Position numbers and translations under genes: made by a program. A DNA stretch of 64,000 nt, taken from NCBI RefSeq assembly GCF_000367945.1, contig NZ_KB849179.1:2317747-2381746 (forward strand). Reading direction: 5' to 3'. Below, in pieces: positions 49,809-58,468 of this stretch (positions are counted from its first letter, which is position 1; every line of letters begins with the position of its first letter). Source of the stretch: Acinetobacter proteolyticus. Lineage in GTDB: Bacteria; Pseudomonadota; Gammaproteobacteria; Pseudomonadales; Moraxellaceae. Below the pieces are notes generated by a model. The model was given only the letters and a program-made list of their open reading frames with translations. It did not search any database and was not told the origin of the DNA.

Positions 49809-50129
49809 TTACTCACAATAACTATTTATTTGGATATTTTGGGAATCTTTATTCGCTATGGTTTGACTGCTTACCAAAAGATTAAGAACGTCATGGCACC
49901 ACATTGGTAACTGCGGATTAATGCTGTAATACACCCATTGGCTTTGTCTTCTGTCCTGTAAGAGACCAGAAGAACGCAGTAAGGCTAAATGCCTAGAAAT
50001 CTTTGGCTGACTCAATTGCAACTTTTCAGTCAAATCACAAACACATAATTCTTTATTCTCAGCGACTAAAGTCACGATATTGAGTCGAGTTTCATCTGAT
50101 AAGCATTTAAAAAAATTAACTTGATCCAT
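49809..50129 (-). CDS. arsR: Arsenite-responsive repressor ArsR
   Basis: A 106-residue winged-helix repressor. The metal-binding box is ELCVCDL with C29 and C31, just before the recognition helix QLSQPKISRHLALLRSSG. Arsenite binding releases it from DNA. Unusually it is the second gene: an arsC of another family precedes it by 59 bases. Confidence 0.95.
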   Translation of the reverse strand: MDQVNFFKCLSDETRLNIVTLVAENKELCVCDLTEKLQLSQPKISRHLALLRSSGLLQDRRQSQWVYYSINPQLPMWCHDVLNLLVSSQTIANKDSQNIQINSYCE

Positions 50130-50150
50130 TCTTAATTCCTATTCATTTAT

Positions 50151-50173
50151 TTGGATATACGGATAATCATATA
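50151..50173 (-). promoter_or_regulatory. Candidate ArsR operator before arsR
   Basis: TTGGATATACGGATAATCATATA with the repeated GGATA is of the kind bound by ArsR upstream of arsR genes. It is in the gap between the glutaredoxin-type arsC and arsR, so an internal, ArsR-controlled start is plausible. Confidence 0.4.
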
Positions 50174-50188
50174 CAAAAAGTAAAATTT

Positions 50189-50623
50189 TTAATTCACTCG
50201 TTGACCATTTTCATCAATCACTTTTTCACCATCCTCTTTCGTAAAAGTACCCTTCTGAGGTAATGGTAAAATATCTAAAACAACTTCTGAGGGACGGCTT
50301 AAGCGAGTGCCTAATTCAGTAACAACAAATGGTCGATTAATCAATATTGGATGATCAAGCATAAAACCGAGTAACTGCTCATCACTCAAATCACTACGAT
50401 CAAGGTCTAAATCCCGATAAGGATCTACATTCTGGCGAATAGCCTCTCTTACTGTTAATTTTGCATCCTGAATCAATTTAACTAATTCGTCATGACTAGG
50501 TGGTGTAATGAGATATTCAATCACAGTTGGCTCGATCCCTGTATTACGGATCAAAGCCAAAGTATTTCTAGATGTTCCACAAGCTGGGTTGTGATAAATC
50601 TTCACTGTTGATGAAGTTGTCAT
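50189..50623 (-). CDS. arsC: Arsenate reductase, glutaredoxin-coupled type
   Basis: A 144-residue ArsC of the Spx/plasmid R773 fold. YHNPACGTSRNTLALIRNTG contains the single catalytic Cys15, and RPFVVTELGTRLSRPSE the conserved arginines that bind arsenate. It depends on glutathione and glutaredoxin. It is the first gene of the ars operon and unrelated in fold to the second arsC at 49329. Confidence 0.95.
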   Translation of the reverse strand: MTTSSTVKIYHNPACGTSRNTLALIRNTGIEPTVIEYLITPPSHDELVKLIQDAKLTVREAIRQNVDPYRDLDLDRSDLSDEQLLGFMLDHPILINRPFVVTELGTRLSRPSEVVLDILPLPQKGTFTKEDGEKVIDENGQRVN

Positions 50624-50655
50624 CGAATTAAGCTCTTTTAAGATTTTATAACACC

Positions 50656-50684
50656 TTTATATACGAAACTCCATATATATGCAA
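50656..50684 (-). promoter_or_regulatory. Candidate ars operon promoter
   Basis: On the minus strand, TTGCAT (50679-50684), a 17-base spacer and TATAAA (50656-50661) lie 33 bases before the first ars gene. The surrounding region is rich in CCATATAT repeats that could be the main ArsR site. Confidence 0.55.
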
Positions 50685-50832
50685 TACCATATATTAAATT
50701 TTTAATAATGTCTTAGAAAATAAATACCATCTAAAAAAGCTTTTCACTATCAATTGAATGGCAATAATACAACTAAATTAAAAGCCTCTTTAGAAGGCGA
50801 CTATTGATTTATGTCAACAGCCGCCTTTTAAA

Positions 50833-52662
50833 TTAAAATCGACTTATGACTTGATAAGTTATAAAAGAGAATAGGTAAGCCAACGAAAATAGATAAACAG
50901 CCATTACGACTGGTTGTTTCCAACTCCCTGTTTCTCTTCGAATAGTTGCTAGTGTTGCTAAACAATGCGGGGCAAAGATAAACCAAACTAACAATGACAT
51001 ACCTGTCGCTAGCCCCCATCCATCTGGTCCAGATATTTGAGATAATAAGGTCTGGGTAACTGCATCTTCATCACCAGACATTGCATAAATCACTCCTAAT
51101 GCAGCAATAATCACTTCACGAGCTGCCATTGCAGGAATCAAAGCAATACAAATTTCCCAAGTAAATCCAATCGGAGCAAATATTGGATGGATTAGATGTC
51201 CTAACTGTCCAGCAATACTATAATTGATTGGTGGCATTGTTGGATTATCAGGTGGTAAAGGGAACGTTACCAAGAACCATAATAAAATAGAAAGTGCGAC
51301 AATAATTCCACCAACTCTTTTTAAGAATATAGTTGCTCTATCATAAAGCCCCAAAGCTACATTTCGAACATCTGGAATACGGTATGTAGGTAATTCAAAA
51401 ATGAAAATACTTTCAGTTTTATCTTTTCTGATTAATTTCAGGAATAAAGAAACCAATAAAGCGGATACGATTCCTGACATGTAAAGCCCGAGCAGAACTA
51501 GACCTTGTAAACTGAGCCAACCATAAACCAACTTGTTTGGAATGAATGCAGCGATCAGCAAAGCATATACAGGTAATCGTGCAGAACACGTCATTAAAGG
51601 TGCAATCATAATCGTTGCTAAACGATCTCTTTCAGAGCTAATACTTCTAGTCGCCATGACTCCGGGAATTGCACAAGCAAAGCTCGAAAGTAGTGGAATA
51701 AATGAACGCCCACTTAAACCAGCTTTAGACATCAGCTTATCTAACAAAAAAGCAGCTCTAGGTAAGTATCCCGATTCTTCTAAAATTAAAATAAAGAAAA
51801 ATAAGATCAGAATTTGAGGCATGTACGCGAGTACACTACCAGCACCTGCAATTACACCATCAACGACCAAACTTCTTAAAAGTGGATGAGTAATCAGAGG
51901 TCCTATCGCCCCACCAAACCATGAAATCGAATCCTCAACAAAGGAAATTAACGGTTGAGCCCAAATAAAGACAGCCTGAAACATTACAAACATGGTAAAG
52001 GTCAATATTAATAATCCAAAAACTGGATGTAAGAATATTTTGTCCAAGAAAGCCGTTCGTTTATCACCATTATCATTTTTCAAGATGACTTGTTTTGTAA
52101 TATATTTGATTTGGTCAAAGTGACTCAGATCAGAATGATAAGGGGCAACAAACAAATTCTTTTGATCCAATTGGGTCAATAGCCCCTGAATGCCTTTTGT
52201 TTTTACAGCTACTGACTCAACAACAGGAATACCTAAAAGCTGAGATAGCTTCGTTGTATCAATTGCAATCCCACGCTTTCTAACCTCATCCATCATGTTA
52301 AGGACAAGTAACATTGGTCTGTTTAAAGCCCTGACTTCAAGTACAAGACTTAAATGAAGATGAAGATTCGTAGCATCGACAACACATACAAAAATATCAG
52401 GTATGACTTCACCTTTTAATTCACCAAAGCATACTGCTCTAGTTACTTCCTCATCTAAACTGCTCGGTTTTAAACTATAAGTCCCAGGCAAATCCAATAC
52501 TCGAACGGTATCACCAGAAGGTAGTTTAAAAAATCCCTCTTTCCGTTCTACCGTAACCCCAGCATAATTTGCAACTTTTTGACGAGTCCCTGTGAGGGTG
52601 TTAAAAAGTGATGTTTTACCGCAATTAGGATTACCAACCAGTGCAATATTTTTAGTTTCCAT
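50833..52662 (-). CDS. feoB: Ferrous iron transporter FeoB
   Basis: A 609-residue protein. The N-terminal G domain has G1 GNPNCGKTS (residues 10-18), G3 DLPGTYSL and G4 NMMDEVRKRG, then a helical spacer and a membrane domain with two Gate (nucleoside-recognition-like) halves (SFACAIPGVMATRSI and the region AMAAREVIIAALG). It is shorter than E. coli FeoB (773), mainly through a shorter soluble linker and C-terminus, but no essential part seems missing. Overlaps feoA by 11 bases. Confidence 0.92.
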   Translation of the reverse strand: METKNIALVGNPNCGKTSLFNTLTGTRQKVANYAGVTVERKEGFFKLPSGDTVRVLDLPGTYSLKPSSLDEEVTRAVCFGELKGEVIPDIFVCVVDATNLHLHLSLVLEVRALNRPMLLVLNMMDEVRKRGIAIDTTKLSQLLGIPVVESVAVKTKGIQGLLTQLDQKNLFVAPYHSDLSHFDQIKYITKQVILKNDNGDKRTAFLDKIFLHPVFGLLILTFTMFVMFQAVFIWAQPLISFVEDSISWFGGAIGPLITHPLLRSLVVDGVIAGAGSVLAYMPQILILFFFILILEESGYLPRAAFLLDKLMSKAGLSGRSFIPLLSSFACAIPGVMATRSISSERDRLATIMIAPLMTCSARLPVYALLIAAFIPNKLVYGWLSLQGLVLLGLYMSGIVSALLVSLFLKLIRKDKTESIFIFELPTYRIPDVRNVALGLYDRATIFLKRVGGIIVALSILLWFLVTFPLPPDNPTMPPINYSIAGQLGHLIHPIFAPIGFTWEICIALIPAMAAREVIIAALGVIYAMSGDEDAVTQTLLSQISGPDGWGLATGMSLLVWFIFAPHCLATLATIRRETGSWKQPVVMAVYLFSLAYLFSFITYQVISRF

Positions 52663-52909
52663 TGGTAATCTCTACAAAAATTCGTTCTGCTTCATTTTTT
52701 CTTAAGGCGAAACGTGAGGTTTCGATTTGAACCAACACAGGATCACCACCAAAAAGCCCTTTCGCAAGCACTTGTAAGGATTCACCTACTCTAAAGCCCA
52801 GCAGTTCTAAACGCTCCAGAACAGGATCATTTTTATCTTGATACTGTTCACCCTTTTTAAGATCAATGATTTTTACAGTCTGGTCTTGCTTTACTTGAAA
52901 TAAATTCAT
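52652..52909 (-). CDS. feoA: FeoA, SH3-like iron-transport accessory protein
   Basis: An 85-residue SH3-fold protein with RLELLGFRVGESLQVLAK, GGDPVLVQIETSRFALRK and a final RIFVEI, all typical of FeoA, which binds and modulates FeoB. The ATG at 52909 has AGGG upstream; a GTG three codons earlier is possible. It begins 10 bases after the CDF gene ends, so the three genes share a transcript. Confidence 0.92.
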   Translation of the reverse strand: MNLFQVKQDQTVKIIDLKKGEQYQDKNDPVLERLELLGFRVGESLQVLAKGLFGGDPVLVQIETSRFALRKNEAERIFVEITNGN

Positions 52910-52919
52910 TGTCAGCACC

Positions 52920-54233
52920 CTATTTCAACGCCAAAATTTTTCGAGCGCCATTCAGTACAAACAGTGAAACAAGAATACCAATAACCAAATCTGGGTAAGC
53001 TGAACCAGTCCATGCGACAAGTACACCTGCTAAAATAACCCCCATATTTACTATTACGTCATTAGCTGAAAAGATCCAACTCGCTTTCATATGGGCTCCG
53101 CCATCTCTATGCCCAGAAATGAGATACAAGCACGTCACATTGGCAATAAGTGCTAAGAAGCCAATAATGATCATCAAATCTGACTCTGGTTCACTACCAA
53201 ACATGAAACGTCTGACAACATCAATAATAACGATCAAAGCTAATAAAAGTTGAATCCATCCTGCAAAATGAGCTGCTTTTAATTGGTATTTAGCCGCTTT
53301 CCCTACCGCGTAAAGTGCTATACCGTAAACGGCCGCATCAGCAAACATATCAAGAGAGTCCGCAATGAGCCCCGTCGATGCGGCAATAATTCCACTTATG
53401 AACTCAATAAAAAAAAGAACACCATTAATCGCTAGTAATAATTTAAGGACTTTCGCCTGCTTAGTCGGATCTGGTGTTTCAGGCAATTCCCCAGTGGCTT
53501 TTACTGTTTCCACAAGCTTTGCACCAAAACCGAGGGCTTCAAGTTTTGTGGTAATTTCATTAATCCCATTTGTATGGAAAACAACTAACTGTCTTTGTGC
53601 CAAATCAAATGATAAACCTTTAACTTCATGCAAGGGAGAAAGAGCCATTCTGACCATTTGCTCTTCTGCCGAACAATCCATCTTTGGAATCAGAAAAGTA
53701 CTGGCTTCTTGTGCGTGCTCTTTATTTTCATAAGCTTCAGTCTTATTTAATTTTGCTCCAAATCCAAGAGCTTCAAGTTTTGCAGTGATTTCATTATTTT
53801 CACCATTATGCAGAACTTTTAGGTTTCGGTTTGGCAAATCAAATACCAGCCTCTTAACATCTACTAATGAAGATAAAGTCATCCGAACCATTTGTTCCTC
53901 TGCGGAGCAATCCATTTTCGGGATGTTATAGTCACTGATGAAAGTCGCTGTATCTTTACTCCCCCGAATCGTTTCAGGTGAAGTTATCGAATCCGAACCA
54001 CAACATAAACTCGACTGCGTAGAACACGGCTGGTTACTACCGCAAGTATCTTTTTCATCAGAGTTAGCACCTTGCTGTAACTCATTACCACAACAAGAGC
54101 TTTTAGTTACTTCAGTAGCTGAATCTTTACCTTTACAAGAATCTGTTTCTGATTCATTTTGTTTTTGCTTGGTATCGTCACAAGAACTTTCTTTATTACA
54201 ACCGCAACCACTCATTGATGTGCCTATAGTCAT
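52920..54233 (-). CDS. CDF metal efflux transporter with Cys-rich and tandem HMA-like N-terminus
   Basis: A 437-residue protein. Residues 1-80 hold ten Cys in pairs or CxC (GCGC, SCC, LCC), then two tandem HMA-like repeats (PKMDCSAEEQMVR at about 106 and again near 184) each with a single Cys, then the cation diffusion facilitator membrane domain with DSLDMFADA and the second metal-binding motif HMKASWIFSANDV. It should export Zn, Cd, Co or Fe(II). It is MerR-promoter-driven and followed by feoA-feoB. The repeat pair is so similar that it is a recent internal duplication. Confidence 0.9.
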   Translation of the reverse strand: MTIGTSMSGCGCNKESSCDDTKQKQNESETDSCKGKDSATEVTKSSCCGNELQQGANSDEKDTCGSNQPCSTQSSLCCGSDSITSPETIRGSKDTATFISDYNIPKMDCSAEEQMVRMTLSSLVDVKRLVFDLPNRNLKVLHNGENNEITAKLEALGFGAKLNKTEAYENKEHAQEASTFLIPKMDCSAEEQMVRMALSPLHEVKGLSFDLAQRQLVVFHTNGINEITTKLEALGFGAKLVETVKATGELPETPDPTKQAKVLKLLLAINGVLFFIEFISGIIAASTGLIADSLDMFADAAVYGIALYAVGKAAKYQLKAAHFAGWIQLLLALIVIIDVVRRFMFGSEPESDLMIIIGFLALIANVTCLYLISGHRDGGAHMKASWIFSANDVIVNMGVILAGVLVAWTGSAYPDLVIGILVSLFVLNGARKILALK

Positions 54234-54250
54234 ATCTTTACTTATTGCAT

Positions 54251-54281
54251 ATTAAAATCCCTATAGCTACTATAGAGTCAA
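54251..54281 (-). promoter_or_regulatory. MerR-type promoter for the CDF-feoAB operon
   Basis: On the minus strand TTGACT (54276-54281) and TTTAAT (54251-54256) are separated by 19 bases. The over-long spacer holds the dyad CTATAGTAGCTATAG. This is the classic architecture of ZntR/CadR/MerR-activated metal promoters, and the divergent gene encodes a MerR protein. Confidence 0.88.
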
Positions 54282-54301
54282 GCTAGTTTTTGTTGATTAC
54301 C

Positions 54302-54694
54302 ATGTTCTTAAAAATAGGTGAGTTATCTGAGAAGACCTCTTGTTCAGTATTAACAATCAGGTTCTATGAAAAAGAAGGTTTAATCCCACCACCTGAAAGA
54401 AATCAGGGTAACTATCGACTGTATTCTGAAAACTATATTGATAGACTAAAATTTATTGTCAATTGTCGAACATTGAACATGAATCTTAGTGAAATCAAGA
54501 AATTATTAACTTATAAAGATACTCCTGCCCAAAATTGTTCTGAAGTAAACGAACTTATTGATTCTCATATCAGAGATGTACAAGATAGTATTAGAAACCA
54601 ACAGAAACTCATTGAGCAGTTGTTAGAAATTCGGAAAACCTGTGACGGTTTATGTACTGCTGATAAATGTGGCGTATTAAAAAATTTAGCTTGA
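54302..54694 (+). CDS. cadR: MerR-family metal-responsive regulator, CadR/ZntR-like
   Basis: A 130-residue regulator with helix-turn-helix FLKIGELSEKTSCSVLTIRF, wing EGLIPPPERNQGNYRLY and a long dimer helix. Metal ligands are probably QNCSEVNELI and the C-terminal KTCDGLCTADKCGV loop, as in Cd(II)/Pb(II)-responsive CadR. It is divergent from the CDF-feoAB operon with the target promoter between. The ATG at 54302 is used; an in-frame TTG at 54290 is less likely. Confidence 0.88.
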   Translation: MFLKIGELSEKTSCSVLTIRFYEKEGLIPPPERNQGNYRLYSENYIDRLKFIVNCRTLNMNLSEIKKLLTYKDTPAQNCSEVNELIDSHIRDVQDSIRNQQKLIEQLLEIRKTCDGLCTADKCGVLKNLA

Positions 54695-54703
54695 GCTATT
54701 TAT

Positions 54704-54733
54704 AGCTAAGGGAACTTAAAAGTTCCCTTAGCT
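54704..54733. terminator. Bidirectional terminator
   Basis: AGCTAAGGGAACTT pairs perfectly with AAGTTCCCTTAGCT, followed by T-rich sequence, between convergent cadR and the RDF-like gene. Confidence 0.9.
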
Positions 54734-54734
54734 T

Positions 54735-55628
54735 TTAATTTAGTGCTTTAACATTACGAGCTAACTCTTGTCTCATTGTCGTTACACACGATAAAGTGCC
54801 GCATTGGTGAGGCTCCTCTTTCTCATTTGAATTATAAAACTCTTCAACAATATCTAGCCCTTCCTCTGCTCCTATCTCAAAACTGGCGTTGCCATAACCT
54901 TGCCTTGCCACATGATCTAAAGCCTCCTGATAAAAACCTGCTGCCTTACTTCGTTCATCAATTTGCTTGGCAGAGGTAATCGCTTCTTGCAAATTCACAC
55001 CATCACGTAAGGTTAAGTCCACATAGTAAATTGGTGTTCGATAACTTTGCGTCGTGCTTTTCCCACGTAAGGTCAGTTGCAATGGCAGACATGAGAGTAA
55101 GTCACCTGAAGCGGCATGGTAATAACGCAACCTTGCTGCCAAAGTACGGATGCTGTTAAAGCCTGTGGTTCTAAAGATGAAAGTACCCAACTCATCCGAT
55201 TCGTCCAGATTGACATAAAGTCGTCCATAAGGTTTGCAAAGCCCACCTTGAGCCAAAGGGCATAAATCAGGTGATGGACATGGATGTTGTTCAACCCCGT
55301 TTTGTCCAAGCCGCTGACAGATTTCACCATTACCGGTGCAGATTGGTCGGCCTGTTTGTCGGTCAAACAAGGTGTACTCAGCTCGTAGGTTCAGTTCAGG
55401 ATCATTAAAGATCATCCGAACAGGAATAATTCTGAGTTTTTGGTTTTGGGTCGTGGCTCGGAGTTGTTCATCGAGTGGATGTTTCACCCAGCCATCTTTA
55501 TTCTGGATTTGACTGGTAATGGTAAATTGGTCATCCTTTTCAGGGATACGCTTGCCATTTTTCTCGACGATCTTACCAATACTGATACGTCCTAATACGG
55601 GTGGCGTGATTGCTAAACCTTTAATCAT
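54735..55628 (-). CDS. Recombination directionality factor-like protein
   Basis: A 297-residue soluble protein of a family found on islands and plasmids, annotated variably as 'hydrolase or metal-binding protein' or RDF (phage gp3-like). MIKGLAITPPVLGRISIGK, FTITSQIQNKDGW, AEYTLFDRQTGRPICTGNG and TTGFNSIRTLAARL are conserved strings. Cysteines in CPSPDLCPLAQGGLCKPYGR could bind metal. If truly an RDF it would steer excision of the island. The frame opens at 55703, but the ATG at 55628 has AGAGGA. Followed by a long hairpin upstream. Confidence 0.75.
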   Translation of the reverse strand: MIKGLAITPPVLGRISIGKIVEKNGKRIPEKDDQFTITSQIQNKDGWVKHPLDEQLRATTQNQKLRIIPVRMIFNDPELNLRAEYTLFDRQTGRPICTGNGEICQRLGQNGVEQHPCPSPDLCPLAQGGLCKPYGRLYVNLDESDELGTFIFRTTGFNSIRTLAARLRYYHAASGDLLSCLPLQLTLRGKSTTQSYRTPIYYVDLTLRDGVNLQEAITSAKQIDERSKAAGFYQEALDHVARQGYGNASFEIGAEEGLDIVEEFYNSNEKEEPHQCGTLSCVTTMRQELARNVKALN

Positions 55629-55710
55629 TATGTTTTCCTCTGCGGTAATTTTTGACGATTGCCCCTTTGATATGTGTAAGAAGCAAACATTTTTTAAATG
55701 CATAAATTCA

Positions 55711-55781
55711 GCGCAGAACAGTCCATTTAGTCGTCAGTAAGTACTTCACGGTACTTGCTGGCGACGGGGGCTGTTTTGCGC
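55711..55781 (-). other. Long imperfect hairpin upstream of RDF-like gene
   Basis: A 71-base inverted structure: outer arms 55711-55724 with 55767-55781, then GTCG/CGAC, CAG/CTG and AAGTAC/GTACTT around a short TTCACG loop. It is 83 bases before the RDF-like start. On the plus strand it is followed by TTTTTT, so it could also be a terminator, although no plus-strand gene ends here. Confidence 0.55.
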
Positions 55782-55852
55782 TTTTTTGGTGAAATGTATT
55801 TGAGAAGTGATAGGGAAATTAGATAGAAACCGCTTAGGCTAATTAACTTGGC

Positions 55853-56965
55853 CTAATCATCATTGGTGTAAATCTGGAAACGACGTGTACCCTGTTTGTT
55901 TTGTGGGAACTGTTGTAGAAACTCGGGATGCTGTTGCAGTAAGGTTTTACTGTCTAAACTAACTGAATCTTTCGATTTCTTCCACGTGACAGAACCTGCC
56001 TTAAATATGGCTCTTTCTGAGTCCTGCATCTTGATTTGGATTCGATGCTTCAGTTGATCAAAACTGGTCTGGTGTTGTTCCAGCAAATGACGTTGTTGCA
56101 GTAATTGCTCAAAATACTGATTGGCTGTGACATCCTCAGACAGATCAGTAGTACTCAGGGGGATATATGCAGGATATAAAAGTTGTAGTGCTTTAGCTGC
56201 TGACTCTGATGCATCGACATCAGGTGGTACATCTTTTTCCACACATTCCCAGAAGTAACGTTCTGCATCCACAATGTATTTGATCACCGTTTCACTGCGC
56301 GTTACTTTAAAGATTCTGGTTTCATGTCCACAGATCAAAGCACAAATATGAGCGGCCTGTTTGCCTGTGACTGCCAGTTGATGTTGTACCTGACATAAAA
56401 CATAAAGCGGCACACCATCCCGCCATAGCTTTGAACCGTACTCACCTACTGTTTTACATTCTAAGATTTGGACTTCTTCATGGCCGACCACGGCATAGTC
56501 TAAATTAGCCAACATGAAATGTTTGTCTTCGTCTGGGTGCTGTAGTACTGCATTGACGCGACGGACTTTGTGATTGGTATGCATGCTGTAGTATTGTGCC
56601 ACCAAAGGCTCAAGCTGCTTACCCCAATATAAAGGTGCATAGCCTGCACTTTCGTCTTCAATATTTTGCTGCATTCGACCCGTCTTGATCATCCATAATT
56701 CTAGCATCGACATATAGGGATTGAGTCCACATGCCGTTGCTGCATCACTGCTGCCAATGCCCTGCTTTCGGACTTCCAACCATTGTTGGTAATTCAGTTT
56801 TTTGGTGTTGGCAAGGCGTTTTGCTGAAGGTAGTTGACTGGTTTTCTTTGGTGTTTTCTTACTTCTTGTACCCACCTCAACCTTATGTTCAGTTTCAATC
56901 TTGATGGGATACGGTTGTAAAGGTGGATGATTTAGGGTGTTCTGAATTTGGGTATGACTATTCAT
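55853..56965 (-). CDS. YqaJ-family viral recombinase / exonuclease
   Basis: A 370-residue protein. The first 60 residues are a low-complexity linker, then the YqaJ domain: QWLEVRKQGIGSSDAATACG, the metal site spread over LANLDYAVVG and VQILECKTVG (D ... E-x-K of the PD-(D/E)XK fold) and VQHQLAVTG with a Gln. A helical C-terminal region follows. Such proteins are lambda-exonuclease-like and work with a single-strand annealing partner, not seen here. Start MNSHTQIQNTLNHPP at 56965 is preferred over an upstream ATG inside the terminator. Confidence 0.86.
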   Translation of the reverse strand: MNSHTQIQNTLNHPPLQPYPIKIETEHKVEVGTRSKKTPKKTSQLPSAKRLANTKKLNYQQWLEVRKQGIGSSDAATACGLNPYMSMLELWMIKTGRMQQNIEDESAGYAPLYWGKQLEPLVAQYYSMHTNHKVRRVNAVLQHPDEDKHFMLANLDYAVVGHEEVQILECKTVGEYGSKLWRDGVPLYVLCQVQHQLAVTGKQAAHICALICGHETRIFKVTRSETVIKYIVDAERYFWECVEKDVPPDVDASESAAKALQLLYPAYIPLSTTDLSEDVTANQYFEQLLQQRHLLEQHQTSFDQLKHRIQIKMQDSERAIFKAGSVTWKKSKDSVSLDSKTLLQQHPEFLQQFPQNKQGTRRFQIYTNDD

Positions 56966-57014
56966 AGAGAATATTCCTGTATCGGTAAAATTGTAAAAGC
57001 TGAATTTCGGGCAT

Positions 57015-57041
57015 AAAAAAAGCCACATCTGAGGATGTGGC
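57015..57041 (-). terminator. Terminator between DUF932 and YqaJ genes
   Basis: GCCACATC (57022-57029) with GATGTGGC (57034-57041) followed on the minus strand by a run of seven T. A second hairpin, CTACGGT with ACCGTAG (57064-57081), lies just before it. Confidence 0.85.
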
Positions 57042-57130
57042 CAAAAGGGTATTGCTTTGCTTGCTACGGTTGTTACCGTAGTTTTTGATTAGGACGTTAA
57101 GCTTAATTCAAGCTGAATAGATGCCTTGAC

Positions 57131-58180
57131 TTAAGCCACCATTCTTAAAGCTTGTTCAAGACCTCGTTGCTTGATTGCTGCTCCCATACCAAACCATGCT
57201 GAATCGAGTCGATGATCTGTACTCATGGCTCGTCGCTCATGATCGACAAATTCCGTTATAGAGCACAGCAAACCATAGGCAGTGTCCTTGGCTGAACTCA
57301 GCTCTGCCCCACGTCCATGTCCGTTAAACATGGTCATGACTTTAGACATGGCACGTCCATTCGGCTCAGTCTTATTGTCTGATCGAGATAAGTTTGTTTG
57401 ATTCGGCATAGCAGCATTCCGATAGAACTGAATGATACTTTCATCCTGTTCCGCAATGCTCAAAGAGGTATTGTTAAACACAGCATCAAAATAAGCAGCG
57501 GCTTCTTGTTGAGTCACCTTACGCTGACTCAGTTGCTTCATTTCGTACATGTGCTCATCCCATGTACGCACTGAAATCCCAAGTTGCTGTTTCACTTTCT
57601 CAGCATCAAAACGAGTACTGTGCGGAACCTTGACCACACCCGTATTCCCTTGCTGTCCACGTAAAGCGATGGCCAAAGTGTTGTTACACACTACTCGAAT
57701 GGATGTGAACTGAGCTGTGGTTGCCAATGTGCCGTCACAGGCTGTTGCTAAGAGAATATAGCCATTACTGACATCCTTACCCTTGAGTGCTGAACTTTGT
57801 CCAGTCTTCGCCAGTGCCCAGAATTTCTTACCACCTTTGAGTACCCCCGCTGTTTCCAGTTCAAAGCCAGATTGTTCAGTGAGGTCTCTATAGAATTCTA
57901 AAATCTCCATCGGCTGGACTTCCTGAAAGCGCTGGCTCACCACAGATAAAGGTGCATGGGTATCGGAACGGTATAAAACGCGCTGTTCTTCAAAAGGCAT
58001 AATGATGCTCTGCCCTCGATGGTTCTGTGCCATATAACTGACATCAGAAGATTCAATCTGCCAGTCCATGCCTGCCTGCTGTGCCCACACCTCTAGCGGT
58101 TGGTTTGGTGTCAGTTGATTACCTAAACCATGCCAAGGGGTTTGTCCTGTGAATGCCAATGTTTCAACTAAATGTGCCAT
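57131..58180 (-). CDS. DUF932 phage/plasmid-related protein
   Basis: A 349-residue protein of the DUF932 / TIGR03299 family common on islands and plasmids. The start MAHLVETLAFTGQTPWHGLG and VVCNNTLAIAL, HSTRFDAEKVKQQLG, FDAVF and NGHGRGAELSSAKDTAYGLL are characteristic. Its biochemical role is not known to me; position next to YqaJ suggests DNA recombination or replication of the element. Confidence 0.9.
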   Translation of the reverse strand: MAHLVETLAFTGQTPWHGLGNQLTPNQPLEVWAQQAGMDWQIESSDVSYMAQNHRGQSIIMPFEEQRVLYRSDTHAPLSVVSQRFQEVQPMEILEFYRDLTEQSGFELETAGVLKGGKKFWALAKTGQSSALKGKDVSNGYILLATACDGTLATTAQFTSIRVVCNNTLAIALRGQQGNTGVVKVPHSTRFDAEKVKQQLGISVRTWDEHMYEMKQLSQRKVTQQEAAAYFDAVFNNTSLSIAEQDESIIQFYRNAAMPNQTNLSRSDNKTEPNGRAMSKVMTMFNGHGRGAELSSAKDTAYGLLCSITEFVDHERRAMSTDHRLDSAWFGMGAAIKQRGLEQALRMVA

Positions 58181-58216
58181 AAGATATGTCCTTTAATTCT
58201 GTTGTTAATTGCGTAC

Positions 58217-58450
58217 TCAGTATTTAGCTGTGCTGATGTTGGATCGGGTTTGATCTGCCAGCACTAAAATCACGCCCCCCAGAGCAGCACCTGCAACTCC
58301 ACCAATCAGTGGTGAGAATCCCATCGACTTGGCTAAGCTCATGCCTAGCACTGCCAAATTTGTGGGCGCACTAGCAAGGCTCAGTTGCAGAGGTTGGGCT
58401 TCACGAAAGCGTGGGTTATAGATTTCTTCCTCGTTATCCAGATACGACAT
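58217..58450 (-). CDS. Small membrane-associated protein, 77 aa
   Basis: A 77-residue protein with a hydrophobic, glycine-rich stretch (MGFSPLIGGVAGAALGGVILVLADQ) that looks like one or two membrane helices with GxxxG packing. No family recognised. It is 36 bases upstream of the DUF932 gene on the same strand and likely heads that unit, downstream of a long hairpin. Confidence 0.65.
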   Translation of the reverse strand: MSYLDNEEEIYNPRFREAQPLQLSLASAPTNLAVLGMSLAKSMGFSPLIGGVAGAALGGVILVLADQTRSNISTAKY

Positions 58451-58468
58451 GGTGTTTCTCCAATGTTT

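Noticed and set aside
53365..53733. 122-codon plus-strand frame
   Set aside because: Antisense to the CDF gene with its clear HMA and transporter motifs.
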